A DNA stretch of 64,000 nucleotides from an uncultured Desulfovibrio sp. (GTDB taxonomy: Bacteria > Desulfobacterota > Desulfovibrionia > Desulfovibrionales > Desulfovibrionaceae): contig NZ_CABSIF010000005.1 in the NCBI RefSeq assembly GCF_902477725.1, positions 124,001-188,000 on the forward strand, written 5' to 3'. Position 1 is the first letter of the stretch; each line of letters starts with the position of its first letter. Position numbers and translations under genes: made by a program. This document shows, in pieces, positions 38,624-46,784 of the stretch. The notes beneath the pieces were generated by a model. The model ran no database searches. It was not told the DNA's origin and saw nothing but the letters and a program-made list of their open reading frames with translations.

Positions 38624-39217
38624 TCAGGCCTGTTCAGCTTCCGTCTGAAGCAGGGCCGCATACTGTTCCGGAGTGTCGATATCCGCAAGGTAGCGGGCAT
38701 CGGACACATCCACATAGATGCAGCAGTGGGGGTAGGCATCGCGCACCCCCCTGCCGCCTCTGTCGCCCCGGCAGTCCAGCAGGGCGTCGCGAAAGTGCGC
38801 CCCAAAAAATACAGGGTTGCCTGGCCTGCCAAGGGCGCGCGGCACCACGATGCGATCAGGGGCGGCGTGTTCCAGCACGGAGAGCACCACGGATGAATCC
38901 AATAAGGGCTGATCACCCGTAAAAAACAGGTAACCATCACCTCTCGCGGCAGCCGTACCCAGCCGCAAACTGACGGATTGGCCCTGTTCGGCAGCGTGGT
39001 TAAGCACAATCTGAAAATCCGGGGACAGTTCATCGCCCTGCTGCAAAGCAGTTTGTACCTGTTCGCTGGTTACAAGGATGCGCTGACTGAAAGGCAACGC
39101 GGCAGTCAGCTGCAGGGTGCGACCCAGCATGCTGCCCCCACGAAAAGGCAGCAGAAGTTTGTTTTGCCCCATGCGGCGGGACAGCCCCGCGGCAAGAATG
39201 ACGGCGGCGATATTCAT
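38624..39217 (-). CDS. mocA: Molybdenum cofactor cytidylyltransferase (MocA/YgfJ type)
   Basis: 197 residues with the nucleotidyltransferase signature A-A-V-I-L-A-A-G-L-S-R-R-M-G-x-N-K at the N-terminus and F-F-T-G-D-Q-P-L near residue 95. It transfers CMP (or a related nucleotide) to molybdopterin to give the dinucleotide cofactor needed by XdhD. It lies on the minus strand, converging on xdhD (38 bases between the stops) and diverging from yqeC. It therefore cannot share the operon transcript, unlike the other maturation genes. Confidence 0.9.
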   Translation of the reverse strand: MNIAAVILAAGLSRRMGQNKLLLPFRGGSMLGRTLQLTAALPFSQRILVTSEQVQTALQQGDELSPDFQIVLNHAAEQGQSVSLRLGTAAARGDGYLFFTGDQPLLDSSVVLSVLEHAAPDRIVVPRALGRPGNPVFFGAHFRDALLDCRGDRGGRGVRDAYPHCCIYVDVSDARYLADIDTPEQYAALLQTEAEQA

Positions 39218-39353
39218 ATGGCTGAACCGAAAAAGTTATGGTTGGCAAAAGGTTGCGGCACAAACAACCGAGCGGGTCGCACCAGAGTGTCCCTGCTACT
39301 ATGAAACAGGCCGAGCTGGCGTGCAAGTATGCCAAAAGCCTCAAGGAGACTCC

Positions 39354-40304
39354 ATGACAGCGCCACTCCCCTGCGAACACTGGACAGATATGGCTTCCGC
39401 CCTGGGTGTGCGGCCTGGCGACAGGGTCTGCGTTGTGGGCAGCGGGGGCAAGAGTACCCTCATAAACGCTCTGGCCGTGTGTTTTCCAGATATCCCCATA
39501 CTCTGCGGCACCACGACCAAAATTTTTCCTCCCAGCCCGGAGACGTATCTGGCTTTTCTGGATGAAGAAGCGTCTGCAAACCTCTTGCGCACATGGGCGT
39601 TGCCCGCAAACGGCGCTAAAATATCGCCTTTGGGACCCGGCATTTATCTGGCGGGTACGCGCCAGAATCACCGCCACCAGTCGGAACAGAGGGCTGGCGC
39701 AGAGGAATCCCCCAAGCCGAAAACACCGTCAGCAATGGAGCTGAAGCAATTCGCGTCCGCCTTGGCTGGACAGCCAGGCAGCACCCTGACGGCTGAAGAA
39801 GCGGAAACCGCCATGGCCGCGTTCAAACTGCAAGGGCTTCCCGAAGGCATGTACGCCCGGATGAGCCTGCCGGACGGCCATTTCAGGCTGTTGCTGCTTG
39901 AGGCCGACGGCTCGCGCATGCGGCCCCTCAAAGGGTGGAAAAGTCATGAACCGGTGATCCCTGACTGGGCCACCTGCAGCATAGGGGTCATACCCCTACG
40001 ACAGATTGGCAAAGTCCTCAAAGCCGAGGATGTACATCGCCAAGAGGAATTTTGCGCACTGACCTGTGCGAGCGTGGGACAAATTTTGCGGGCGGAACAC
40101 GTTGCTTCCGCCATCAGTGGCCCCAGGGGAATATTTGCCCGGGCAAGAGGGCGGCTGACGCTCTTTTTCAGTCAGGTTGAGGGCGCTGCTGCCCTTGATC
40201 TGGCCCGCGAGGTGTTGCGAACCCTGCCCGAAACTTTTTTGCAACGTCTGGATCGAGTCGTGGCAGGCAGCGCCCTGCTGGGCAGGGCCGCCCGCCTGCG
40301 ATAA
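39354..40304 (+). CDS. yqeC: Selenium-dependent hydroxylase accessory protein YqeC
   Basis: 316 residues from the ATG after CAAGGAG. It has a Walker-A-like V-V-G-S-G-G-K-S-T-L at about residues 22-31 and C-G-T-T-T-K-I-F further on, as in the YqeC family found only beside Se-Mo hydroxylases. L-L-E-A-D-G-S-R-M-R-P-L-K is the other conserved block. A linker around residues 105-130 rich in Gln/Glu/Pro/Lys (H-R-H-Q-S-E-Q...) looks like an insertion. The molecular activity is unknown; maturation of the selenium-containing cofactor is inferred. Confidence 0.87.
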   Translation: MTAPLPCEHWTDMASALGVRPGDRVCVVGSGGKSTLINALAVCFPDIPILCGTTTKIFPPSPETYLAFLDEEASANLLRTWALPANGAKISPLGPGIYLAGTRQNHRHQSEQRAGAEESPKPKTPSAMELKQFASALAGQPGSTLTAEEAETAMAAFKLQGLPEGMYARMSLPDGHFRLLLLEADGSRMRPLKGWKSHEPVIPDWATCSIGVIPLRQIGKVLKAEDVHRQEEFCALTCASVGQILRAEHVASAISGPRGIFARARGRLTLFFSQVEGAAALDLAREVLRTLPETFLQRLDRVVAGSALLGRAARLR

Positions 40305-40379
40305 CTGGCCACGTGACGCAGATAAACATTTTCAATGTCGATCTGCTCCAGAGGTTGCCTGAAATACAGAGGAACAACC

Positions 40380-41309
40380 ATGAAATACTCAACAGATGTC
40401 ATTGTCGTTCGTGGAGGCGGGGATCTGGCAACCGGTATTGTGCAGAAACTCTGGCGCGGAGGCTTCAGGGTTGCAGTGCTGGAAGTGCCCCGCCCGCTGG
40501 CCATACGCCGTAATGTCGCTGTTTGCTCAGCCGTGACAGAGGGCAGTGTTCAGATTGAAGACCTGCACGCCCATCTGGCCGTGGACGCCGCCTCCTGCAC
40601 GAGCATATGGCAATGTAATGCTGTTCCCGTGCTGGTTGATCCCCATTGCGCCAGCCTTGCGCAGCTCAGGCCAGCAGCTCTTGTGGACGCAACCATCGCC
40701 AAGCGCAACCTCGGCACCCACCGGGGTATGGCTCCTATAACCCTGGCTCTGGGGCCAGGGTTCAGCGCGCCGGAAGACGTGGACGCAGTAATTGAAACCA
40801 TGCGCGGACACGATCTGGGCCGCCTCATACTCACGGGCGCTGCCCTGCCCAATACGGGGGTGCCGGGCGAACTGGGGGGCAAAAGCGCGGAACGCGTGGT
40901 GCGCGCACCCGCAACCGGCATGGTAAGGCACTTGCGACACATCGGCGCTCAAGTGCGCAAGGGTGAGATATTGTTTCTGGTGGGCGGTATCCCGGTGCCT
41001 TCACCGCTGGACGGCATTCTGCGAGGGCTCATCGCCGACGGCATGGAAGTGACCGCCGGACTCAAATGCGCGGATGTGGACCCAAGGCCTCCACACACTG
41101 TGAACTGGCATTCTATTTCCGACAAGGCACGCTCCCTTGGTGGCGCGGTGCTGGAAGCCTGCCTCTACCTTGCCAGACTGAACGGCATTGTGCTGCACCC
41201 GGCATGTGCAGCGGTGGAAGCCCAGCAGACCGAGATCCGCGCGCACAGAGAGGCGGAGCGTTTTTTTGTTAACAGTGTTAGCCCCAAGGCCCCAGCACCG
41301 CTGGCATAG
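40380..41309 (+). CDS. yqeB: Selenium-dependent molybdenum hydroxylase maturation protein YqeB
   Basis: 309 residues with an N-terminal Rossmann-like start V-I-V-V-R-G-G-G-D-L-A-T-G, the EF2563/YqeB family signature shared with the XdhC-like proteins. It continues with V-D-A-T-I-A-K-R-N and L-G-P-G-F-S in the middle. The C-terminal half contains a biotinyl/lipoyl-like fold (P-A-T-G-M-V-R ... V-R-K-G-E-I-L). It probably inserts or activates the selenium-modified cofactor of XdhD. It lies 75 bases after yqeC on the same strand, probably co-transcribed. Confidence 0.87.
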   Translation: MKYSTDVIVVRGGGDLATGIVQKLWRGGFRVAVLEVPRPLAIRRNVAVCSAVTEGSVQIEDLHAHLAVDAASCTSIWQCNAVPVLVDPHCASLAQLRPAALVDATIAKRNLGTHRGMAPITLALGPGFSAPEDVDAVIETMRGHDLGRLILTGAALPNTGVPGELGGKSAERVVRAPATGMVRHLRHIGAQVRKGEILFLVGGIPVPSPLDGILRGLIADGMEVTAGLKCADVDPRPPHTVNWHSISDKARSLGGAVLEACLYLARLNGIVLHPACAAVEAQQTEIRAHREAERFFVNSVSPKAPAPLA

Positions 41310-41380
41310 GCCGACCGTATCCACGGCAAGGGCAATCATTGGCAAAGCAACAACAGCAACCATAACGTTAAGGATTACTC

Positions 41381-41761
41381 ATGAACACCATTACTATGAT
41401 CAACACCAACAATGCTCCCGCCGCAATCGGCCCCTATTCCCAGGCCCTCACCAACGGCTCTCTCATCTTCACTTCCGGGCAGTTGCCTCTCGCCCCCGGC
41501 AGTAAAACCATACCGGATGACATCAAGGCCCAGGCCACGGCCTCGCTTGCAAACGTCAAGGCCATTCTCGAGGAAGCTGGTTCCTCCCTGAGCAAGGTGC
41601 TCAAGACAACGGTTTTCTTGACAGATATGAAAGACTTTGCCGCCGTTAACGAAGTGTATTCCACCTTTTTTTCCCAACCCTATCCCGCGCGGAGCTGCTT
41701 TGCCGTAAAAGAGCTACCTCTCGGAGCAAAAGTTGAAATTGAAGTGATCGCAGCCCGATAG
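41381..41761 (+). CDS. ridA: RidA-family enamine/imine deaminase
   Basis: 126 residues, full length for the family. Signatures are I-G-P-Y-S-Q-A near residue 20, F-T-S-G-Q-L-P-L near 38 and the catalytic Arg in P-A-R-S-C-F-A-V near residue 106, followed by L-P-L-G-A-K-V-E-I-E. The Arg marks true 2-aminoacrylate deaminases. AAGGA precedes the ATG. YgeX generates 2-aminoacrylate, so RidA at the end of this cluster would remove a reactive intermediate that damages PLP enzymes. This metabolic link is inferred from co-location and known RidA chemistry. Confidence 0.9.
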   Translation: MNTITMINTNNAPAAIGPYSQALTNGSLIFTSGQLPLAPGSKTIPDDIKAQATASLANVKAILEEAGSSLSKVLKTTVFLTDMKDFAAVNEVYSTFFSQPYPARSCFAVKELPLGAKVEIEVIAAR

Positions 41762-42024
41762 GCATGTTGGCCAGCATCCGGTGATCGTAATCATCTCTTG
41801 CGTATCCGGATACTGGAGTTGGTAGACGACCAACAACGCTTCGGTTCGCTCTGCCTCCATGAATTCTGCATCGGAAGAATCTGGTGTAGAACCACTAGCG
41901 AACAGAGCGAATTCACTTGAAAGAGAACCCTACATTGCGCACATGTAAGCGGATGAAATGTCCACCCTGCTGATTTGAAGGCCCTTTTGGGATGTTCTTC
42001 TAGCGGCAGAGTGTACCGTTTCGG

Positions 42025-42052
42025 CACCATCTTGAACTCCAAGAGAGTTCAA
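42025..42052. repeat. 28-nt repeat, copy 2 (hairpin core)
   Basis: Identical over 28 bases to 544-571, with the same 8-bp inverted repeat. Sixteen bases separate it from the large palindrome that follows. Confidence 0.7.
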
Positions 42053-42068
42053 TAAATATCCCCCGGCA

Positions 42069-42154
42069 TAGTGGTATGCCCCCCATCAGGTAGACAAAGT
42101 AAAAAAGCCCCACTAGGCTTAAACTTTGAAAACATGATGGGGGGCATACCACTA
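42069..42154. repeat. Nested 86-bp palindromic element
   Basis: Outer arms of 20 perfectly complementary bases lie at 42069-42088 (TAGTGGTATGCCCCCCATCA) and 42135-42154. Inside them is a 6-bp stem CAAAGT/ACTTTG (42095-42100, 42123-42128), and inside that a 5-bp stem AAGCC/GGCTT (42105-42109, 42116-42120). Outside the arms, CCCC and GGGG runs extend the pairing imperfectly. The design resembles a miniature inverted-repeat element or a long structured RNA. Confidence 0.75.
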
Positions 42155-42174
42155 GCGGGGGTTTTCTACATACA

Positions 42175-42224
42175 AAAAAGCGGCCTGCATGTTCGGGCAT
42201 AATGCCCTTTGAATGCAAGCCGCC
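42175..42224 (-). terminator. Rho-independent terminator for the SSS transporter gene
   Basis: Read on the minus strand, GCGGCTTGCAT pairs with ATGCAGGCCGC (one bulge each side). An inner GGGCAT/ATGCCC stem lies between them, and a run of T follows (AAAAAA at 42174-42179 on the plus strand). It lies about 160 bases beyond the transporter stop. Confidence 0.65.
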
Positions 42225-42387
42225 TTGTGAGGGCAGATCTGTTTAAAAACACAGCGGGTTGTTTACGCGGACCTTGGCATTCCAAAGCCGCACGTTGGAC
42301 TCCCTGCCGTATTGCCGGCACAAGTCACAGCGGTATGACGCATCCAGACTACAAATTCTGCCTCAGCAACTTTTCGCCGCTGCCCTG

Positions 42388-43812
42388 CTACACAGTGTCT
42401 GCCTGCTTTTCGGCCTGCGCGTTAATGTAGGCAGCCCGGTAGCTCTTGCCGGAAACCACAACCCCCAAGGCCACAATGGCAAGGCTGATGCCCAAGGCAA
42501 GGAACAGCGGCTGGCTCACATCGAAAGCCAGCTTGGCAACAATAGCTGCCGTGGTGCTGCAAATGATGGAGGTCAGAGCCCAGAAAGGCGAGAGCCAGCC
42601 GGGCTTGAAAATCGCCAGTGTCAGCGGCACAAAAACACCGCCGCCGCGCAGCAGGAAGGAGAAGAAATTCCAGTACAGCACGGTGGAATGAAGATACGTA
42701 TAGGCCAGAGTCGAAAAAATCGTGGTCACGATGACAAGGGTAATCCGGTTGGCCTTCAGAATCCCCTCGCTCGATGTAACCTTGAACACGTTGCCCACAA
42801 AGTCGCGCGAAATCATGGTGCCAATGCCCAAAGCCTGCCCTGCGGTAGAACCGATGATGGCCAGCAGCACCCCCGAGATGGCTATGCCGCCAAACCAGTC
42901 GGGCAAATAGGTGAAGAAAAACGTAGGCAGGGCCAAAATGGGAGGCAATGCCGGATTTTGCGCATGCATGAACATGCCAATGGCCACAATAGGCAGCCCA
43001 ACGGGGATAACCACCAAGCCAGCCATGATGGCCCCGCGAGAAGCCGTGCGGGCGTCACTGGCCGAGTACAGGGCCTGAATGTAGTTCTGCGAGCAGCAGA
43101 TGCCCACTACGGTAGAGAATATGTTGCCCAGCACCTGCCCGGTACCGGTGCTGAAAAGATTCAGCCAAGGCTCATGCGGAAATACCGTGGAAAAATCAGG
43201 AAGTTCGTACAGCGATACCACAGCCACCGCGCTGCCTACCAGCAGGCCCACCCACAGCACGCTCATTTTTATAATGCCAGTAACGCTGCTGCCTTTCTGA
43301 CCGCTGAAAAACACGGTCATAAGCACAAGCGCCGCAAGCAGAAAGGTTGCCGCAAGCGGGCTGATTTTAAGGATTGCGGCCAGAATATTTATGCCCGCAA
43401 TAACGCCGGCCACGCAGCCGCACAGCATGCTCAAGGTACCGCATATGCTGATGACCGGGGCGGCGTATTTGCCATAATGCAGGCCAAAAAATTCGGGAAC
43501 GGTTTCAAGATTGGTGCGCCGTAGGGCGCGGGCGTAAAAAATGCCCTGCACCAAAAACCCCAACCCTGCACCAAGAGAATACGACCAGGCGCAAAGACCG
43601 GCCTGATAGGCCAGCTGCGCCGTGCCCACCGTTGCGCCGCCGCCGATAATAACGCCCACGATACCGCCCGCCACCAGAGGAGAAGAAGCGGCGCGGCCCA
43701 CAAGGCTGAACCCGTCCGCAGATTTTACGCTGCGCGCGGAATAAATTGAGTATCCAAGGGTAATGCCGACCACCAGAAACATGCCCAGATAATGAACAAA
43801 ACTGACTTCCAT
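42388..43812 (-). CDS. Sodium:solute symporter (SSS family)
   Basis: 474 residues with about 13 predicted membrane helices. Family features are the N-terminal G-x-x-x-G-Y-S-I-Y-S-A-R helix, S-A-D-G-F-S-L-V-G-R-A, and G-G-G-A-T-V-G-T-A-Q-L-A-Y-Q-A-G in the second helix, where the Na+-binding core starts. The substrate is not predictable; organic or amino acids are usual. It lies downstream of glutamate dehydrogenase on the same strand, 233 bases away with a strong hairpin between, so co-transcription is possible but partial. GAGG precedes the ATG. Confidence 0.88.
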   Translation of the reverse strand: MEVSFVHYLGMFLVVGITLGYSIYSARSVKSADGFSLVGRAASSPLVAGGIVGVIIGGGATVGTAQLAYQAGLCAWSYSLGAGLGFLVQGIFYARALRRTNLETVPEFFGLHYGKYAAPVISICGTLSMLCGCVAGVIAGINILAAILKISPLAATFLLAALVLMTVFFSGQKGSSVTGIIKMSVLWVGLLVGSAVAVVSLYELPDFSTVFPHEPWLNLFSTGTGQVLGNIFSTVVGICCSQNYIQALYSASDARTASRGAIMAGLVVIPVGLPIVAIGMFMHAQNPALPPILALPTFFFTYLPDWFGGIAISGVLLAIIGSTAGQALGIGTMISRDFVGNVFKVTSSEGILKANRITLVIVTTIFSTLAYTYLHSTVLYWNFFSFLLRGGGVFVPLTLAIFKPGWLSPFWALTSIICSTTAAIVAKLAFDVSQPLFLALGISLAIVALGVVVSGKSYRAAYINAQAEKQADTV

Positions 43813-43863
43813 ATGACCTCACCCGATGATTGTAATGCCAGCATAAAGGCCCCAGCAATGACT

Positions 43864-43895
43864 GCCGCCCGCCTGTTGGTGTTCAGGCGGGCGGC
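43864..43895. terminator. 12-bp GC-rich hairpin between gdh and the transporter gene
   Basis: GCCGCCCGCCTG (43864-43875) and CAGGCGGGCGGC (43884-43895) pair perfectly around an 8-nt loop. No T-run follows on the minus strand, so it may attenuate read-through from gdh rather than stop it fully. Confidence 0.5.
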
Positions 43896-44045
43896 CTGCA
43901 TTGCGCACCCCGTTGGGCGCACTTTGGGTAACCTGCATACGTGCAGTTGCTTGAGGTAAAACAGGGAGGTCGCCATTTCTGGTTCAGAGGCACAAATCTC
44001 GGCTGCCCCCCTTGATACGGCGTTGAGCTTATGCTTCTAAAACGC

Positions 44046-45293
44046 CTATACCCAGCTGCGCCACTTCATGGAAGCCACTGTATGGTTCAACGCCTTGACC
44101 CAGCAGGCCATGCGCATGGTAATGTTTTTCTCGTTGGAGACCGCATATATTTCATTGAATACGTCGAGGAACACGCCTTCGAGCTTCTTGTTGACGAATT
44201 CTTCAGTCCAGCAGTCGTTATTGAGGTTCTGAATGCGCTCAAAATGCGCCACCTGGGTGCCGCCAGAGTTGGCGTACACATCGGGGCAGTCGATAATCTT
44301 GCGGTCGCGCAGAATTTTTTCGGCTTCAACAGTCACAGGGCCGTTGGCGCCTTCCATAATGGCCCAAGCCTTAACGCCAGCCGCATTTTCAGGGGTGATA
44401 ACGCTCTGTACGGCGCAGGGGGCCAGCACATCGCAATCCTGCACCAGCAGCTCCGCGTTGGTCACGGCCTTGGCCTTGGGATACCCGGTCAGGGTGCCCT
44501 TTTCCTCAAACCAAGCGAACACGTCCTTCACATCCAGACCATCGGCATTGTAGATGCCGCCGTTCACGTCGCTTACACCGCAGATGGTCACATTGTCTTC
44601 ATTGTACAGCGACACGAGGTTTCCGCCCACCTTGCCAAAACCCTGCACAACTGCGCGCAAGCTCGACATGGGCTTGCCCACAGAGGCCGCAACTGCACGG
44701 GTGGCGTACTGCACGCCACGGCTGGTGGCCAGAGCGCGCCCGGCAGAACCGCCAAGGGGTATGGCCTTGCCGCTCACGGCAGCCGGTTCAAGCCGCTGGT
44801 GCATGGCTTCCCATTCGTCCAGCATCCAGCTTTGGGTGCGGGCATCGGTGCCGATGTCAGCGCCGGGAAAGTCCATCCAGGGGCCGGTGATGGAAGAGAT
44901 GGCGCGGATATAACCACGGCACAACCGCTCCAGTTCGTTGAGAGACAAGGTGGTTGGGTCAACGGCAATGCCGCCTTTGCCGCCGCCGTTGGGGATGTTG
45001 TTGCAGGCGTTTTTGATGGTCATCCACATGCTCAGCGCGCGCACGTCATCGGGCGTTTCATCCTTATGAAAACGCGTGCCGCCACGGATGGGGCCGTTGG
45101 CCCAATTGTGATGAAAACGGTAGGCTTCGATAATTTTTACAGTACCATTATCCATTTTAAGGGGGATGCGCACTGTAAGTTCACGCATGGGACGCTTGAG
45201 AAATTCATGAACATGGGGTTCGAGTCCGGCGAGGGCTGCCGCTTGTTCCAGTTGCGCGAGTGCATTTTCAAGAGCTGTAGTTGCTGTAGCCAT
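44046..45293 (-). CDS. gdhA: Glutamate dehydrogenase (Glu/Leu/Phe/Val dehydrogenase family)
   Basis: 415 residues from the ATG preceded by GGAGG; the first in-frame Met four codons earlier lies inside that ribosome-binding site. Motifs are G-P-I-R-G-G-T-R-F-H, catalytic G-G-G-K-G-G-I, F-P-G-A-D-I-G-T-D, and the Rossmann G-F-G-K-V-G of the dinucleotide-binding domain. It interconverts glutamate and 2-oxoglutarate plus ammonia. A -24/-12 promoter (45451-45466) precedes it. With an ammonia-releasing purine pathway next door, ammonia assimilation or nitrogen balancing is the likely role; direction and cofactor cannot be read from the sequence. Confidence 0.9.
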   Translation of the reverse strand: MATATTALENALAQLEQAAALAGLEPHVHEFLKRPMRELTVRIPLKMDNGTVKIIEAYRFHHNWANGPIRGGTRFHKDETPDDVRALSMWMTIKNACNNIPNGGGKGGIAVDPTTLSLNELERLCRGYIRAISSITGPWMDFPGADIGTDARTQSWMLDEWEAMHQRLEPAAVSGKAIPLGGSAGRALATSRGVQYATRAVAASVGKPMSSLRAVVQGFGKVGGNLVSLYNEDNVTICGVSDVNGGIYNADGLDVKDVFAWFEEKGTLTGYPKAKAVTNAELLVQDCDVLAPCAVQSVITPENAAGVKAWAIMEGANGPVTVEAEKILRDRKIIDCPDVYANSGGTQVAHFERIQNLNNDCWTEEFVNKKLEGVFLDVFNEIYAVSNEKNITMRMACWVKALNHTVASMKWRSWV

Positions 45294-45450
45294 GTCATCC
45301 TCCATTTAGTCTGTTATTTTTATCAAATCCGCATGCATTTCATGTTATTTCATGAGCATAAGGATTTAATAGTAAAAACAATAATCAGAAAAACAGTGAT
45401 CATTCATCAAGCAAACAGTTTCTGCAACAGTCCAAATATGTATCAATTGA

Positions 45451-45466
45451 AGCAAAAGACATGCCA
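45451..45466 (-). promoter_or_regulatory. Sigma-54 (-24/-12) promoter of glutamate dehydrogenase
   Basis: On the minus strand TGGCATGTCTTTTGCT matches the consensus TGGCAYR-N4-TTGCW at every defined position, with 10 bases between GG and GC. It lies about 158 bases before the gdh ATG, leaving a ~145-base leader. The only sigma-54 activator gene in the window is ygeV. Confidence 0.82.
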
Positions 45467-45770
45467 TGCAATAAATTCGATTAAAAAATTTGAAAGGATG
45501 CACTTAATCTATTGCAAAAACGATCTTTTTTTACGTTATATAAATCACAATCGCGGGGGTGAGCCTCGTTGCAGGTTCGGAAACGTGATTAAATAGTTAA
45601 CGAGCGTTAATAAATGAGCATCAATATGCTCCCTCTTCAGCAAAGGATGTCTGAAACGTTTAAGCCCAGAAAAGGAGCACAACAAAAAAACGCAGCAGGT
45701 TCACCGCGGAAAGGATTGTTTCTTGAGGGGAGAGGGAGGGACATTGAATACTGAATAGACGGCGGTTCTA

Positions 45771-46784
45771 ATGAAGGGTTTTGTATCATTTATTGCGGAA
45801 GTCTGCTGTTTTTTTTGCAATGAGCGGACAAAGCTTGGCTGTCGACGTAAAAGTCAAAGGGGCATGGCATTTTGCTTTTGACCACGTCAACGGTGGCAAC
45901 TTTATGAACAAAAGCCGCGCGGGTGAGACAGTCAATGGCCAGCAATGGTCATCCATACACCAGCCGAGAGGCTATTTTGAAGCGTATAACCGCATGCATT
46001 GACAGCTCGATACGGTCGCTTCCGAAAATTTGTCCGGTACTGCTTTTTTTGAAATCGGCGAGCAGCGCTGGGGCATGGCCAATCAGGGTGGCGCACTCGG
46101 TGCGGATGGCGCAAGTTCCGTTACGGCGCAGTTGATCACGGTAGGGAATACCTGAACCGATCCGGCTGGTTTGGGATGCTTCTGACCGAATATGCCTTTG
46201 ATTGGGGCGTGCCAGGCTTCTATGGCTGGTTTTTCAGCGGTGACGACGATAGCCCGCACAACGGCTCTGAACACTTGCCGTATATTGCCACCACCAAACG
46301 CTACTAATTCCCTATCATCATTCGGTTGCCGTGGCAGTGTGCTGTACGCAGGGGGCAAGGGAGTTCTGGGCACCAACCCCTCTGGAACGTGGGGTGCAGG
46401 CACTCGCCTGAAAGACATCAGTTTTGTTGCTGGCCTGTGCCATATAATCCGGCTTAACTATTTCAGCCGCACCAACAACATCAAAATGGCCTCATACATT
46501 ACAGGACGCCAGACTACGGACAATCTGGGCGTGCCGTTTACCACAACATGACGGACTTTAACGCACCACTGGGCACGTACCTCACCACCAGCGACACCGG
46601 TTTTGTGCTAAATCTGAATAGCACCTACAAGTCTGCTAAAAATCAGGATTTTGTGCTGGAGCTTGGCTATATTCACTTGTGGCTGGACAAGGACGTCTGG
46701 GGTGGCTACCAAAAAATATCTGATGACAGCCTTAACTACAGAGAAGCCTGGAAAATGACACTAACTATCCTCTATTCCTTCTGA
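45771..46784 (+). pseudogene. Decayed outer-membrane porin
   Basis: Fragments of a porin like the one at 32663-34276 lie in order in changing frames. A start and signal segment (ATG 45771) are shifted out of frame before A-V-D-V-K-V-K-G-A-W. The frame then has an in-frame TGA at 46000-46002 and resumes with V-A-S-E-N-L-S-G and G-G-A-L-G-A-D-G. A jump follows to F-D-W-G-V-P-G-F-Y-G-W (46167 onward), then S-G-T-W-G-A-G-T-R-L-K-D-I-S-F, and in yet another frame L-G-Y-I-H-L-W-L-D-K-D-V-W-G-G-Y up to a terminal I-L-Y-S-F. About 200 central residues are missing. The gene cannot make a full porin. Confidence 0.88.

Larger units (their letters stand above)
41762..42387. other. Intergenic region rich in inverted repeats
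   Basis: No gene is supportable in these ~626 bases. The region carries the second copy of the 28-nt repeat (42025-42052), a nested 86-bp palindrome (42069-42154) and a terminator for the gene on the minus strand (42175-42224). The structures follow one another almost without a break, which suggests a small repetitive element inserted at an operon junction. Confidence 0.6.

Noticed and set aside
39243..39256. Sigma-54-like site TGGCAAAAGGTTGC upstream of yqeC
   Set aside because: Only 9 bases separate GG and GC; RpoN needs 10, so it is probably fortuitous.
42259..43524. 421-codon plus-strand ORF over the SSS transporter
   Set aside because: Composition (Gln/His/Gly/Asn-rich) is that of an antisense shadow; the minus strand has a clear membrane transporter.
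44031..45596. 521-codon plus-strand ORF over glutamate dehydrogenase
   Set aside because: Antisense to a clear gdh gene with a ribosome-binding site and sigma-54 promoter.
46000..46002. In-frame TGA in the porin remnant as a selenocysteine codon
   Set aside because: The aligned residue in the intact porin is Leu, and further frameshifts follow; this is decay, not recoding.
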